The notes under the pieces were generated by a model. That model did not search any database and had not been told where the DNA came from. It saw only the letters and a program-made list of their open reading frames with translations. 9,102 bases of DNA, from NCBI GenBank assembly GCA_002748225.1, contig PDRU01000069.1:1-9102 (forward strand), in the 5' to 3' direction. Every line of letters starts with the position of its first letter. The stretch's first letter is position 1. Origin of the DNA: Spirochaetales bacterium. GTDB taxonomy: Bacteria > Spirochaetota > Spirochaetia > DSM-2461. This document shows positions 1-6,593 of the stretch, one piece after another. The translations under genes and the position numbers were made by a program.

Positions 1-338
1 CCCCTCTCCCTCCCCTCATAGTGGAAAGCGGAAATACCCAGATCCATCAGCACCGCGTTCGGAGCAGGGCCGTCCCACAGCTCCAGAATCTCATCGGTCC
101 AGCCGACACGGGCTTCAAAACGCTCCGGCCATTCTGAAAGGCGTTCAGAGGCCCTTTCAGCCATAACCGCATCCGCGTCAATTCCAACAACACGGCACTG
201 AGGCAGTTCTTTAAGAAAACGCATACTGTGACCGCCCTCACCCAGAGTGCCGTCAATAATAAGGGAACTGCCGGAACAGGCAGGAGAGAGATACTCCATA
301 ACCTCATTGGCCATAACAGACTGGTGAACAGGGATCAT
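1..338 (-). CDS. rsmH: 16S rRNA (cytosine-1402-N4)-methyltransferase RsmH, N-terminal part (runs off left edge)
   Basis: RsmH (MraW) uses S-adenosylmethionine to methylate N4 of C1402 in the 16S rRNA P site. The first 112 residues are present, about a third of a usual ~310-residue protein. Visible motifs are the N-terminal IPVHQSVMANEVMEYL, the SAM-binding loop DGTLGEGGHS (29-38), GIDAD (52-56, end of strand 2) and DLGIS (99-103) followed by AFHYE, a spirochaete-like variant of the usual DLGVSSPQLD. The ATG at 338-336 overlaps the mraZ stop codon (ATGA, 4 bp). GGAGG at 346-350, inside mraZ, lies 7 nt upstream, so translation is probably coupled to mraZ. The mraZ-rsmH order is the standard head of the dcw cluster; ftsL and penicillin-binding protein genes would be expected beyond position 1, but that is inference. 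The identification is very secure. Confidence 0.96.
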   Translation of the reverse strand, partial: MIPVHQSVMANEVMEYLSPACSGSSLIIDGTLGEGGHSMRFLKELPQCRVVGIDADAVMAERASERLSEWPERFEARVGWTDEILELWDGPAPNAVLMDLGISAFHYEGRER

Positions 339-790
339 GAGGCTGCCTCCGGACCGCCGAGGCCCTCCCAGGTATCCTTTACCCCGGCAGCCCGCTCCTC
401 TTCGAAGCGCTCGTAGACAGCCTCATCCCATATTTCCAGCCGTTCCCCCATTCCCAGAAGATAACAGTCCCGGGAAATATCCATGGATTTCATGAGCGAA
501 GCGGAAAGTTTAACCCTGCCCGCCTTATCAACAGCAACTTCTTCTGCCGGAGCAATAAATCTGCGCAGAACGTCCTGTGTGTTCAGGGCAAAGACCGATG
601 AACCGGCCACCAGACGGGCCGACACCTTTTTCCATTCTTCCGGGAGATAGAGCCAGAGGCATTTTTCAGCCCCTTTGGTCAGAATAAGTGTATCTCCGGG
701 GACACTGCTCCGAATCTTTGCAGGCAAAGACATTCGGCCCTTATCATCAATAGTGATGTTAAACTGTCCCCAAATTCCTAATAATTCCAC
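335..790 (-). CDS. mraZ: Transcriptional regulator MraZ
   Basis: MraZ is a ring-forming DNA-binding protein of the SpoVT/AbrB swapped-hairpin fold; in several bacteria it regulates its own dcw operon. The 151-residue product has the two expected repeats, each with a DxxGR signature: DDKGR (15-19) followed by MSLPAKIR, and DKAGR (88-92) followed by VKLSASLM. The length is typical apart from a short, charged C-terminal tail (about 127-151). The start is GTG at 790-788; an in-frame TAG at 799-797 rules out anything further upstream, and no later start would keep the first repeat. The best Shine-Dalgarno candidate (GGGAG, 804-808) is 13 nt away, rather far, and lies inside an operator repeat. The stop overlaps the rsmH ATG. 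Regulation is probably by its own product binding the TGGGA repeats just upstream, by analogy with E. coli MraZ. Confidence 0.96.
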   Translation of the reverse strand: MELLGIWGQFNITIDDKGRMSLPAKIRSSVPGDTLILTKGAEKCLWLYLPEEWKKVSARLVAGSSVFALNTQDVLRRFIAPAEEVAVDKAGRVKLSASLMKSMDISRDCYLLGMGERLEIWDEAVYERFEEERAAGVKDTWEGLGGPEAAS

Positions 791-804
791 AAGTTTCTAC
801 TTTC

Positions 805-839
805 TCCCACTTTTTCCCACTAAATCCCATCTTATCCCC
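805..839 (-). promoter_or_regulatory. MraZ operator: 10-bp-periodic TGGGA repeats
   Basis: On the minus strand the motif TGGGA occurs at 825-829, 815-819 and 805-809, each followed by a 5-nt spacer, with a fourth weaker copy (GGGGA, 835-839) in the same register. E. coli MraZ is known to bind TGGGN direct repeats separated by 5 nt upstream of its own gene, so spacing and sequence both match. One copy overlaps the predicted -10 hexamer and two lie around or just downstream of the predicted transcription start, which would suit repression. Two looser copies continue in register towards the gene (795-800, and 785-790, which includes the GTG start codon). Confidence 0.88.
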
Positions 840-857
840 CTAAATTTACAACGTCAA
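829..857 (-). promoter_or_regulatory. Sigma-70-type promoter for mraZ-rsmH
   Basis: TTGACG at 852-857 is a 5/6 match to the -35 consensus. After a 17-bp spacer comes TAAGAT at 829-834, a 4/6 match to the -10. Transcription would start near 821-823, giving a leader of about 32 nt. The -10 and start region are covered by the TGGGA repeats, which supports the assignment. Confidence 0.65.
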
Positions 858-987
858 TCACAGGGAGACAGAAAACCGGAATTCCGTTATCAAGGCGACG
901 GAAAATAACTTAACAAATGACGGCAGGAACGAAAAAAGCCGGCCATAAGGCGGCCGGCTGTCTCAAAAAAACTGGAAGAATAAAAGA
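840..987. other. Intergenic stretch upstream of mraZ
   Basis: The gap between the mraZ start and the branching-enzyme stop is 197 bp (791-987). It holds, from mraZ outward, the MraZ repeats, the mraZ promoter and the terminator of the branching-enzyme gene. Between about 858 and 931 I see no gene, RNA or clear motif. Confidence 0.6.
932..959 (-). terminator. Rho-independent terminator of the DUF4912/GH57 operon
   Basis: Read on the minus strand, a perfect 8-bp GC-rich stem (AGCCGGCC, 952-959, pairing with GGCCGGCT, 937-944) encloses a 7-nt loop and is followed by six T (937-932, the first being the last stem base). It lies 28 bp after the GH57 stop codon, on the correct strand. The plus-strand side lacks a T tract, so it should act in one direction only and insulate mraZ from read-through. 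Confidence 0.88.
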
Positions 988-2574
988 TTATTTTTTGTTT
1001 TTAAATGAGCGGTAATCTATATCTTTGAACAGATTGTTTCTCTTTTCAATTTTGGTCAGCCACTCTGTTTTAATGCTGTTATGAACCAGACTTTCGTAGA
1101 TTCTGTTAAAATTGGCAATGTGGCTTTTGACCCGCTGCTCGGCATAAGGAACGGTTGTACCTGTTTTTATAATAAAGGGCCAGTCAGATGCCTGGGCAAG
1201 CAGCAGCTCCCGGGCCGCCTGATTGAGCGTCCGCAGCTTTAATCCTTCAGCATGGGGAAACAGCTCCACCAGTTCCGACATGCGCTTTACAATTTTGTGG
1301 GTATGACGGTAAATCCAGTCATTGGAGCCGTCCAGCCAGACCTGGCCGTAACCCTTGTCGCCCCAGCTGGAAAACGCGGGACGGGTAACCTGAAGATTCG
1401 GCTGGGTTTTGAGATAATCAGAAGGAGTCATTTGAACAAGAGAATGCTCCATTGACTGAAATTCCCGGAAGAACGCATCAAGGAAAATGGGGCCTTCAAA
1501 CCACCAGTGGCCAAAGAGTTCCGCGTCAAAAGGAGCTGTAACCAGCGGCGGTTTATCCATAAACTGCGACGCGGTTTCACACTGGCGTATACGGTTTTCC
1601 AGAAAAGCCCTGGCATCCAGGCACGCGCGTTCCCTTGCAAGATCCGGTTCGTAGAGAACCTTCTGCTCGGTGTCGCCGGTAATGGCGTGATACTTGAAAC
1701 CTGTATTGACTCTGTGCCCCGCGTCCACAGCGTAGGGGCCGATATACTCTTCGGGAAGATCAAAACCTATATCCCGGTAAAAATCTCTGTAGACAGGATG
1801 ACCGGGGAAACCGTCCTCCGAGGACCAGACAGCGTTGGAGGCCGCCCGGTCACGCGGGAAAACCGCCACGCCGTTCGGCGTCATTATCGGCGCGTACATG
1901 CCGTAACGGGGAGGCTGATCGGCATGCAGTATTCCATGAGCGGAAGAAAATGTGTATTTAATGCCGTAAGGCTTCAGATAATCTTCCATGCCCGGAAAAT
2001 AACCGCACTCAGGCAGCCAGAACCCGGAAGGCATGGCCTTAAAAAGACGATCATGGTTTTCCAGGGCAATCAGCACCTGATTCCGGATCATCTGGGGAAC
2101 CTGCTGATAGAGGGGAAGAAAGGCATGCGTGGCAGCTGTGGTAATAAGCTCCAGGTTTCCCTGCTTCTGAAAGTGACGCAGACCATCGAGAATATCACTG
2201 TTACCGGCCCGGTTAAGGTCTTCGAGATTCTGCCGGTGCAGCTCCTCATACATACGGGCCAGTTTCAGTTCGGAGGGCTGATCGGAGAGCCGCTGAACTT
2301 CCTTGTCCGCCAGCTCCAGCAGGCGGTGCAGATGGGCGGCATAGCGTTCCTGGAGCAGCTCATCTTCCAGCATGCAGGCCAGTGTGGGAGAAAGGGAAAG
2401 CGTCAGACGAAAGGGAACATTATCGCGTTCCAGCCCCCGGAAAACTCTCAGCAGAGGCTGATATGTTTCGGAAAGGGCTTCAAAAAACCACTGTTCCTCC
2501 AGAAACTGCGGATATTCAGGATGCCGTACATAGGGAAGATGCGCGTGAAGGACAAGCGAGAAACTACCGGCCAT
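988..2574 (-). CDS. GH57 (DUF1957-type) 1,4-alpha-glucan branching enzyme
   Basis: Predicted cytoplasmic glycoside hydrolase family 57 branching enzyme, which cuts alpha-1,4 glucan chains and rejoins them as alpha-1,6 branches in glycogen-like polymers. The 528-residue protein opens with LHAHLPYVRHPE (9-20), carries WLPECGY with the presumed nucleophile Glu189, and has PFDAELFGHWWFEGP with the presumed acid/base Asp350. SSWGDKGYGQVWLDGSNDWIYRH (402-424) is the Trp-rich region typical of the branching-enzyme subgroup (Thermotoga AmyC, Thermococcus TK1436). All expected catalytic motifs are intact. The ATG at 2574 is chosen because the family starts about eight residues before HAHLP and AAGGAG lies 6 nt upstream; a longer form from 2652 would add 26 unconserved residues inside the preceding gene. 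It overlaps the DUF4912 stop by 11 bp and ends before a strong terminator. Family and catalytic residues are secure; branching rather than amylase activity is inferred from subgroup. Confidence 0.93.
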   Translation of the reverse strand: MAGSFSLVLHAHLPYVRHPEYPQFLEEQWFFEALSETYQPLLRVFRGLERDNVPFRLTLSLSPTLACMLEDELLQERYAAHLHRLLELADKEVQRLSDQPSELKLARMYEELHRQNLEDLNRAGNSDILDGLRHFQKQGNLELITTAATHAFLPLYQQVPQMIRNQVLIALENHDRLFKAMPSGFWLPECGYFPGMEDYLKPYGIKYTFSSAHGILHADQPPRYGMYAPIMTPNGVAVFPRDRAASNAVWSSEDGFPGHPVYRDFYRDIGFDLPEEYIGPYAVDAGHRVNTGFKYHAITGDTEQKVLYEPDLARERACLDARAFLENRIRQCETASQFMDKPPLVTAPFDAELFGHWWFEGPIFLDAFFREFQSMEHSLVQMTPSDYLKTQPNLQVTRPAFSSWGDKGYGQVWLDGSNDWIYRHTHKIVKRMSELVELFPHAEGLKLRTLNQAARELLLAQASDWPFIIKTGTTVPYAEQRVKSHIANFNRIYESLVHNSIKTEWLTKIEKRNNLFKDIDYRSFKNKK

Positions 2575-3307
2575 TGTTCTCTCCTTCATTCCCGATAATA
2601 CGCTGGGGCGACAAGGATTCAGGAAAATGGGTTCCGGGAAACTGACCGACATCCGAGGACATGCCGGAAAGCGCTATCAGCCGTTCCATATCTTCATTGC
2701 CAGTTCCGGCAGGTCCGCTGACGGCGGAATCGCGTGAACTGTGAATAATATTGGAACGCACCAGCATTTTTTTATCTTCTCCAAGCCGGGCATACAGTTC
2801 AGCTCCGTAATAGCTGTCCTGTCCGGGCAGATTGATATAACGGCTCATGTCGCTGAACTGAATGGGAATGTCAAACCAGTCTTCAGAGGACTTCTTATCC
2901 CAGCTGTTTTCAGAAAATTCAATAATCCGCAGGAATAAACCGGAATAACCGGAATGCTCAAGCAATTTAGCCAGAATACGGTCTTCCAGATCCCAGTAGC
3001 AGAACACCCAGGACGGATCGCGCAGAATCAGTACCAGACAGCTCTCTTTGTAACGCCGGAGCAGCTCCGTGTCGCTTTCAAAGTCAAGAAAAAATTCTTC
3101 GTCCTGGCTGACGGCAAACTTGGTAGCCGCCAGACGTATGGTAAGATTGTAATTCCCTTCCCTGTCGGCCCGCTCGTCTTCCAGCGCGTCAAAAACAAGA
3201 GAAACCAGAGCTTCCTTGTCCATATCCGGGGACACACCTATATTTTCCTGTTGAGCAATCTTGAACAATTCGTCAGAAGTGAAGGTACGCAGCCTGTCTT
3301 TTGTCAT
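2564..3307 (-). CDS. DUF4912 domain protein, partner of the GH57 branching enzyme
   Basis: A 247-residue soluble protein without signal peptide or membrane segment. Residues 8-40 (TFTSDELFKIAQQENI...) resemble a Rho-N/SAP-like helical module. Residues about 75-185 form the DUF4912 domain, with its hallmark LVLILRDPSWVFCYWDLED (91-109) followed by strand-rich sequence (GLFLRIIEF, GAELYARLGEDKKMLVRSN). The C-terminal 60 residues are low-complexity and probably disordered. Start at 3307 is preferred over the in-frame start at 3325 because GGAG lies 5 nt upstream. It is first in an operon with the branching enzyme, overlapping it by 11 bp. Biochemical function is unknown; the repeated DUF4912/GH57 pairing, recalled from other genomes, suggests a glucan-binding or scaffold role, possibly replacing the beta-sandwich domain that GH13 branching enzymes carry on the same chain. 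That role is inference. Confidence 0.88.
   Translation of the reverse strand: MTKDRLRTFTSDELFKIAQQENIGVSPDMDKEALVSLVFDALEDERADREGNYNLTIRLAATKFAVSQDEEFFLDFESDTELLRRYKESCLVLILRDPSWVFCYWDLEDRILAKLLEHSGYSGLFLRIIEFSENSWDKKSSEDWFDIPIQFSDMSRYINLPGQDSYYGAELYARLGEDKKMLVRSNIIHSSRDSAVSGPAGTGNEDMERLIALSGMSSDVGQFPGTHFPESLSPQRIIGNEGENNGR
2581..2586 (-). promoter_or_regulatory. Ribosome binding site that fixes the GH57 branching-enzyme start
   Basis: AAGGAG on the minus strand is spaced 6 nt from the ATG at 2574-2572. It lies inside the last codons of the DUF4912 gene, so translation of the two genes is probably coupled. It argues against the longer reading frame beginning at 2652. Confidence 0.8.
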
Positions 3308-3337
3308 GAATTCTCCGAATAGCACCCGGGATCAGGA

Positions 3338-3367
3338 TTGACGGGTTGATGGCATCCTAGGAATATT
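3338..3367 (+). promoter_or_regulatory. Candidate promoter for the DUF3536-type GH57 gene
   Basis: TTGACG (3338-3343, 5/6 to -35) is followed after 18 bp by AATATT (3362-3367, 4/6 to -10). The start would be near 3374, about 50 nt before the ATG. It is the weaker of the two facing promoters and is tentative. Confidence 0.35.
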
Positions 3368-3383
3368 AGGGAATGATTGTCAA
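3354..3383 (-). promoter_or_regulatory. Candidate promoter for the DUF4912-GH57 operon
   Basis: On the minus strand, a perfect -35 TTGACA (3378-3383) is followed after 18 bp by TAGGAT (3354-3359), a 4/6 -10. Transcription would start near 3347, giving a leader of about 40 nt before the ATG at 3307. It overlaps the candidate promoter for the divergent gene. Confidence 0.5.
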
Positions 3384-3424
3384 TAGGTGCGAAAACAGGC
3401 AAATGGAGGGATTCAGCTGATACC

Positions 3425-5770
3425 ATGAAAAAATACGTTATTCTCCATGGCCATTTCTATCAGCCGCCGCGGGAGGATCCGTGGACTGAACGCATTGAAT
3501 ATCAGGAATCGGCCAGCCCTTTCTGCAACTGGAACAAACGGATTGCTTCGGAGTGCTATGCCGCGTCCGGCTGGAGCCGGGTTCTTGACGGTGACGGTTT
3601 TATTACTTCCATTGTTAATAACTACCAGATTCTTTCCTGGAATTTCGGTCCCACCCTTCTCTCCTGGATGCAGAAAGAAGCACCCAACCTTTACCGGCGC
3701 ATTCAGGAAGCTGACAGAGAAAGCCGGGAACGTCTGGGCTTCGGTAATGCCATGGCTCAGTCTTTTAACCATACCATTCTGCCTCTGGATACTCCCCAGG
3801 ACGCGCGGATACAGATTGAATGGGGATTAATTGATTTTGAATCCCGGTTTAACAGAAAAGCGGACGGCATGTGGATGCCCGAATGCGCCATCAACTACGA
3901 TGTTGTTGATATTCTGATTGAAAAAGGCTTGAAATTCGTTGTCCTTTCCCCCTGGCAGGCCGATGCCGTCCGGAAAAAAGGCGGCAGCTGGGAGAAGCTG
4001 GAAAACCGCCCGGCACCTTCCGACCGCCCATTTATTATTAAACGCCCTCAGGGAACAATTGCCGCGTTCTTTTATGAGCCCAATCTGGCTTCAGCTATTT
4101 CCTTTGGTCATCTGCTGCGCTCCCGGGAAGGTTTTGAAGCCGCTTTAAGAGAGGCACTGAATAACTCGGAATACCCCATGGTTAACATTGCCACTGACGG
4201 CGAAATATACGGGCATCATGAACCTTACGGAGATATGTGTCTGGCGGCTCTTAAAACATACCTTGAAGATGATTCCGACCTGGTTTTTACCAATTACGCA
4301 TCCTATCTGGCCGAAAATCCGCCCGCTGATGAAGTAAAACTCCGCCTGGGCGATGACGGTCTGGGCTCTTCGTGGAGCTGCGCGCACGGCGTTGGACGCT
4401 GGATGCGCGACTGCGGATGTTCCACAGGCGCCCGGGAGGGCTGGAATCAGGCATGGAGGAAACCACTGCGTCAGGCGTTTGACAATCTGAAAGCCAAAGC
4501 CGATCCCCTGTGGAAGCAGATTGTTGAAGAATTAACAGAACAGGACGCCCTGGCTGTTCTTACAAGTTATGGAAGGGTTCTCAGCGGCGCGGAAACGCCG
4601 GAAGATTTTGCCCGCAGTGTGCTGAAAGACAAGGCTTCTGACGGTTCATCTGCCGTCCGTCTGCTCTGTGCTCTGGAAGGCGCCAAATTTCTTCAGTTCA
4701 TGTTCACATCCTGCGGATGGTTCTTCGCAGAACTTTCAGGTCTGGAACCGGTTCAGAACATGCGTTACGCTTACCGGGCAACAGAACTGCTGGATCCTGA
4801 GCCGGATCAGCACTCCGGACTTCTTCAAACACTGCTCAAAGATCTTAAAAAGGCTCTCAGCAATATTCCGGAAACGGGAAACGGAGCTGATATACTGAAA
4901 AAATGGGTTATTCCCTCCATTTCACCGGAAACCGTTACTGCGGCTGAATGCTTTTGGAGGCACATCTACAACCTGCCGGGAAACGGAACAGTCAGCCGCC
5001 GCATTACATCCATTGAGGAAGAAAACATTACTGTTGAAGGAGAGGTTTTCTTTCTGCACCGCTCGACAAACCGGAAACATCAGTGTCCCTACAGGGCTGT
5101 TATAGACAGCCAGCTGTTCTGTCCGGAAGTGGAAATATTATGCGGCGGGAAATGGGAAAAAATTTCAGCCGGCGCCATGCCCATGGAACTTCAGCTGGAA
5201 ATAAGAAAAGCCATTCTTCAACAGACTGAAGAAAAACTGATGCAAAGCATTGGTAATTACGCTGTGCAGCGTCTTAAAGGCCTGAGCATGGTAAGGGAGA
5301 TGGATGTTCCTCTGGGTTCATCAGGTAAACAGTCGCTGGAACTGTCGCTTTATTACGGCACCCTGCTTCAGCTGACAGAATTAAAAAATCTGCCGCCCGG
5401 GCAATGGCCTGAAGTTCTGAAAATTCTTGATGAGATTCTTTCTTACAGACCCCTGTTAGCGGATAATGACAACGCGGTTTTTGTTGAAGATAATGCCGGA
5501 AAAATGATTTCCGGTATTGCCGAAGAGCTCCAGCATAAATGCAGCAGGGAGGTTCTGGAACAGCTGGTGCGGTTTATTACAATTCTCCACAGGCACGGCT
5601 ATAAACCGATCCGGCCCTTTATACAGAATATGATCTACAGTCTGCTGGAAAAACGTTTTTGGTCTGAAAAAGAGGAAGCCATCCATCAGGAAGGCATTTC
5701 CGACGCCGACCTTCTGGAACTGGCTCTTATGATGAATATCAATCCTCAGCAGTTTTGCGGGCAGCCATAA
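3425..5770 (+). CDS. GH57 family protein with DUF3536 C-terminal region
   Basis: A large (781-residue) predicted cytoplasmic GH57-type enzyme, separate from the branching enzyme next door. The N-terminus MKKYVILHGHFYQPPREDPW is the family opening, with a conserved first motif HGHFYQPP (8-15). GMWMPECAINYDVVDILIEKG (148-168) holds the presumed nucleophile Glu153, and NIATDGEIYGHHEPYG (254-269) holds the presumed acid/base Asp258. Residues from about 300, including SSWSCAHGVGRWMRDCGCSTG (315-335), form the DUF3536-type half. The specific substrate of this subgroup is not known to me; an alpha-glucan is likely. ATG 3425 is chosen because the conserved sequence starts there; a TTG 48 bp upstream would add 16 unconserved residues. 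The ribosome site GGAGGG (3405-3410) is 14 nt away, unusually far. Its 3' end overlaps the convergent methyltransferase gene by 32 bp. Confidence 0.9.
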   Translation: MKKYVILHGHFYQPPREDPWTERIEYQESASPFCNWNKRIASECYAASGWSRVLDGDGFITSIVNNYQILSWNFGPTLLSWMQKEAPNLYRRIQEADRESRERLGFGNAMAQSFNHTILPLDTPQDARIQIEWGLIDFESRFNRKADGMWMPECAINYDVVDILIEKGLKFVVLSPWQADAVRKKGGSWEKLENRPAPSDRPFIIKRPQGTIAAFFYEPNLASAISFGHLLRSREGFEAALREALNNSEYPMVNIATDGEIYGHHEPYGDMCLAALKTYLEDDSDLVFTNYASYLAENPPADEVKLRLGDDGLGSSWSCAHGVGRWMRDCGCSTGAREGWNQAWRKPLRQAFDNLKAKADPLWKQIVEELTEQDALAVLTSYGRVLSGAETPEDFARSVLKDKASDGSSAVRLLCALEGAKFLQFMFTSCGWFFAELSGLEPVQNMRYAYRATELLDPEPDQHSGLLQTLLKDLKKALSNIPETGNGADILKKWVIPSISPETVTAAECFWRHIYNLPGNGTVSRRITSIEEENITVEGEVFFLHRSTNRKHQCPYRAVIDSQLFCPEVEILCGGKWEKISAGAMPMELQLEIRKAILQQTEEKLMQSIGNYAVQRLKGLSMVREMDVPLGSSGKQSLELSLYYGTLLQLTELKNLPPGQWPEVLKILDEILSYRPLLADNDNAVFVEDNAGKMISGIAEELQHKCSREVLEQLVRFITILHRHGYKPIRPFIQNMIYSLLEKRFWSEKEEAIHQEGISDADLLELALMMNINPQQFCGQP

Positions 5771-6593
5771 GGATAACGTCACCGAAGTTCCATTTTTTTG
5801 CCAGAACATCTACCAGTTTTTTAATAAAGGCAGGGGCCGATCCGGCGGCCAGCCCTCCCCAGCTGCACATCTTTTCTATGGTAAAGCCTTGCTGAACCAG
5901 CAGACGGCCGAGCGTCTTGCGGCTGAAAAGTGTAACATGGTCTTCAATAAGCGAACGCCACTTTTCTCCAAAAAGACGCGCCTGAAAACCGTCAATGGCC
6001 GGAGTTACACAGATAAAAATTCCGCCGGGCTTCAGCACCCGGAACACTTCGGCCGTAAAACCGGCAGGATCAAAAACATGTTCTATCAGATGAGAGGCAT
6101 GAACCACAGAGAATTCCCTGGCGGGGAATGCCGCATCCTCAAGCGAAACAGGCCGGATATTAACACCGTGGCGGCGGTTTCCGTATTCAGCTGAAGCCTG
6201 ACAAAGCTCCGCGCCCGCGGTTTCCCAGCCCTTTTCCTTAAAAAAAGCCAGAAGCCTTCCCGTAGCACAGCCTATATCCAGAATGGAGAGGGGACGGGGC
6301 AGCGACGGTACAATATGTTTGAAAAAATCCGCGTCATTCAGGCCCTGAAGCATCAAATTCAGAAACGCATCTTCATTGGCAATTTCGTACTGAAAATATT
6401 CTTCATCGTAACGGGCCGCCAGATCCCCGGAAAGAGGACGGGGATTCTGCAGCACCAGAGAACAGCTCCGGCAGGAGACAAAACGGGAAGAACCCACAGT
6501 CCACCTGGGGCGGAACTCCAGACCGCCGCAAACCGGACAGGGAATAATACGCGAAGATTCTCCGGGAGCCGGAGTTCTGGAAAATGTTTTCAC
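5739..6593 (-). CDS. Class I SAM-dependent methyltransferase with N-terminal zinc ribbon
   Basis: A 284-residue cytoplasmic methyltransferase; acceptor unknown. An N-terminal zinc ribbon (CPVC, Cys19/Cys22; CRSC, Cys41/Cys44, then LVLQNPRP) precedes a Rossmann-fold domain with SAM motif LDIGCATG (105-112), acidic E129 at the end of strand 2 (GAEL), HASHLIEHV (165-173) and LKPGGIFICVTP (187-198). This architecture is common among methyltransferases acting on sugars or small molecules in surface-glycan clusters, but is not diagnostic. The start is taken as GTG 6593, giving a 4-bp GTGA overlap with the upstream stop and AAGGA 7 nt upstream; an ATG at 6620 would add nine residues (MEPCCKECP) with a poorly placed ribosome site. 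It is the last gene of a three-gene operon. Its 3' end shares 32 bp with the opposing GH57 gene. Confidence 0.9.
   Translation of the reverse strand: MKTFSRTPAPGESSRIIPCPVCGGLEFRPRWTVGSSRFVSCRSCSLVLQNPRPLSGDLAARYDEEYFQYEIANEDAFLNLMLQGLNDADFFKHIVPSLPRPLSILDIGCATGRLLAFFKEKGWETAGAELCQASAEYGNRRHGVNIRPVSLEDAAFPAREFSVVHASHLIEHVFDPAGFTAEVFRVLKPGGIFICVTPAIDGFQARLFGEKWRSLIEDHVTLFSRKTLGRLLVQQGFTIEKMCSWGGLAAGSAPAFIKKLVDVLAKKWNFGDVILMAARKTAED

Noticed and set aside
47..307. Minus-strand 86-codon frame within rsmH
   Set aside because: The overlapping frame reads as RsmH with GTLGEGGHS and DLGIS, so this is a shadow.
1507..2598. Long (363-codon) plus-strand open frame opposite the branching-enzyme gene
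   Set aside because: The minus strand encodes a clear GH57 enzyme with all catalytic motifs. The plus-strand product has no recognisable domain and covers only part of that gene, so it is a by-product of codon bias.
3377..3424. TTG-initiated 16-residue extension of the DUF3536 GH57 protein
   Set aside because: The conserved family sequence begins at MKKYVILHGHFYQPP (ATG 3425), the extension has no conserved character, and it lies at the predicted transcription start.
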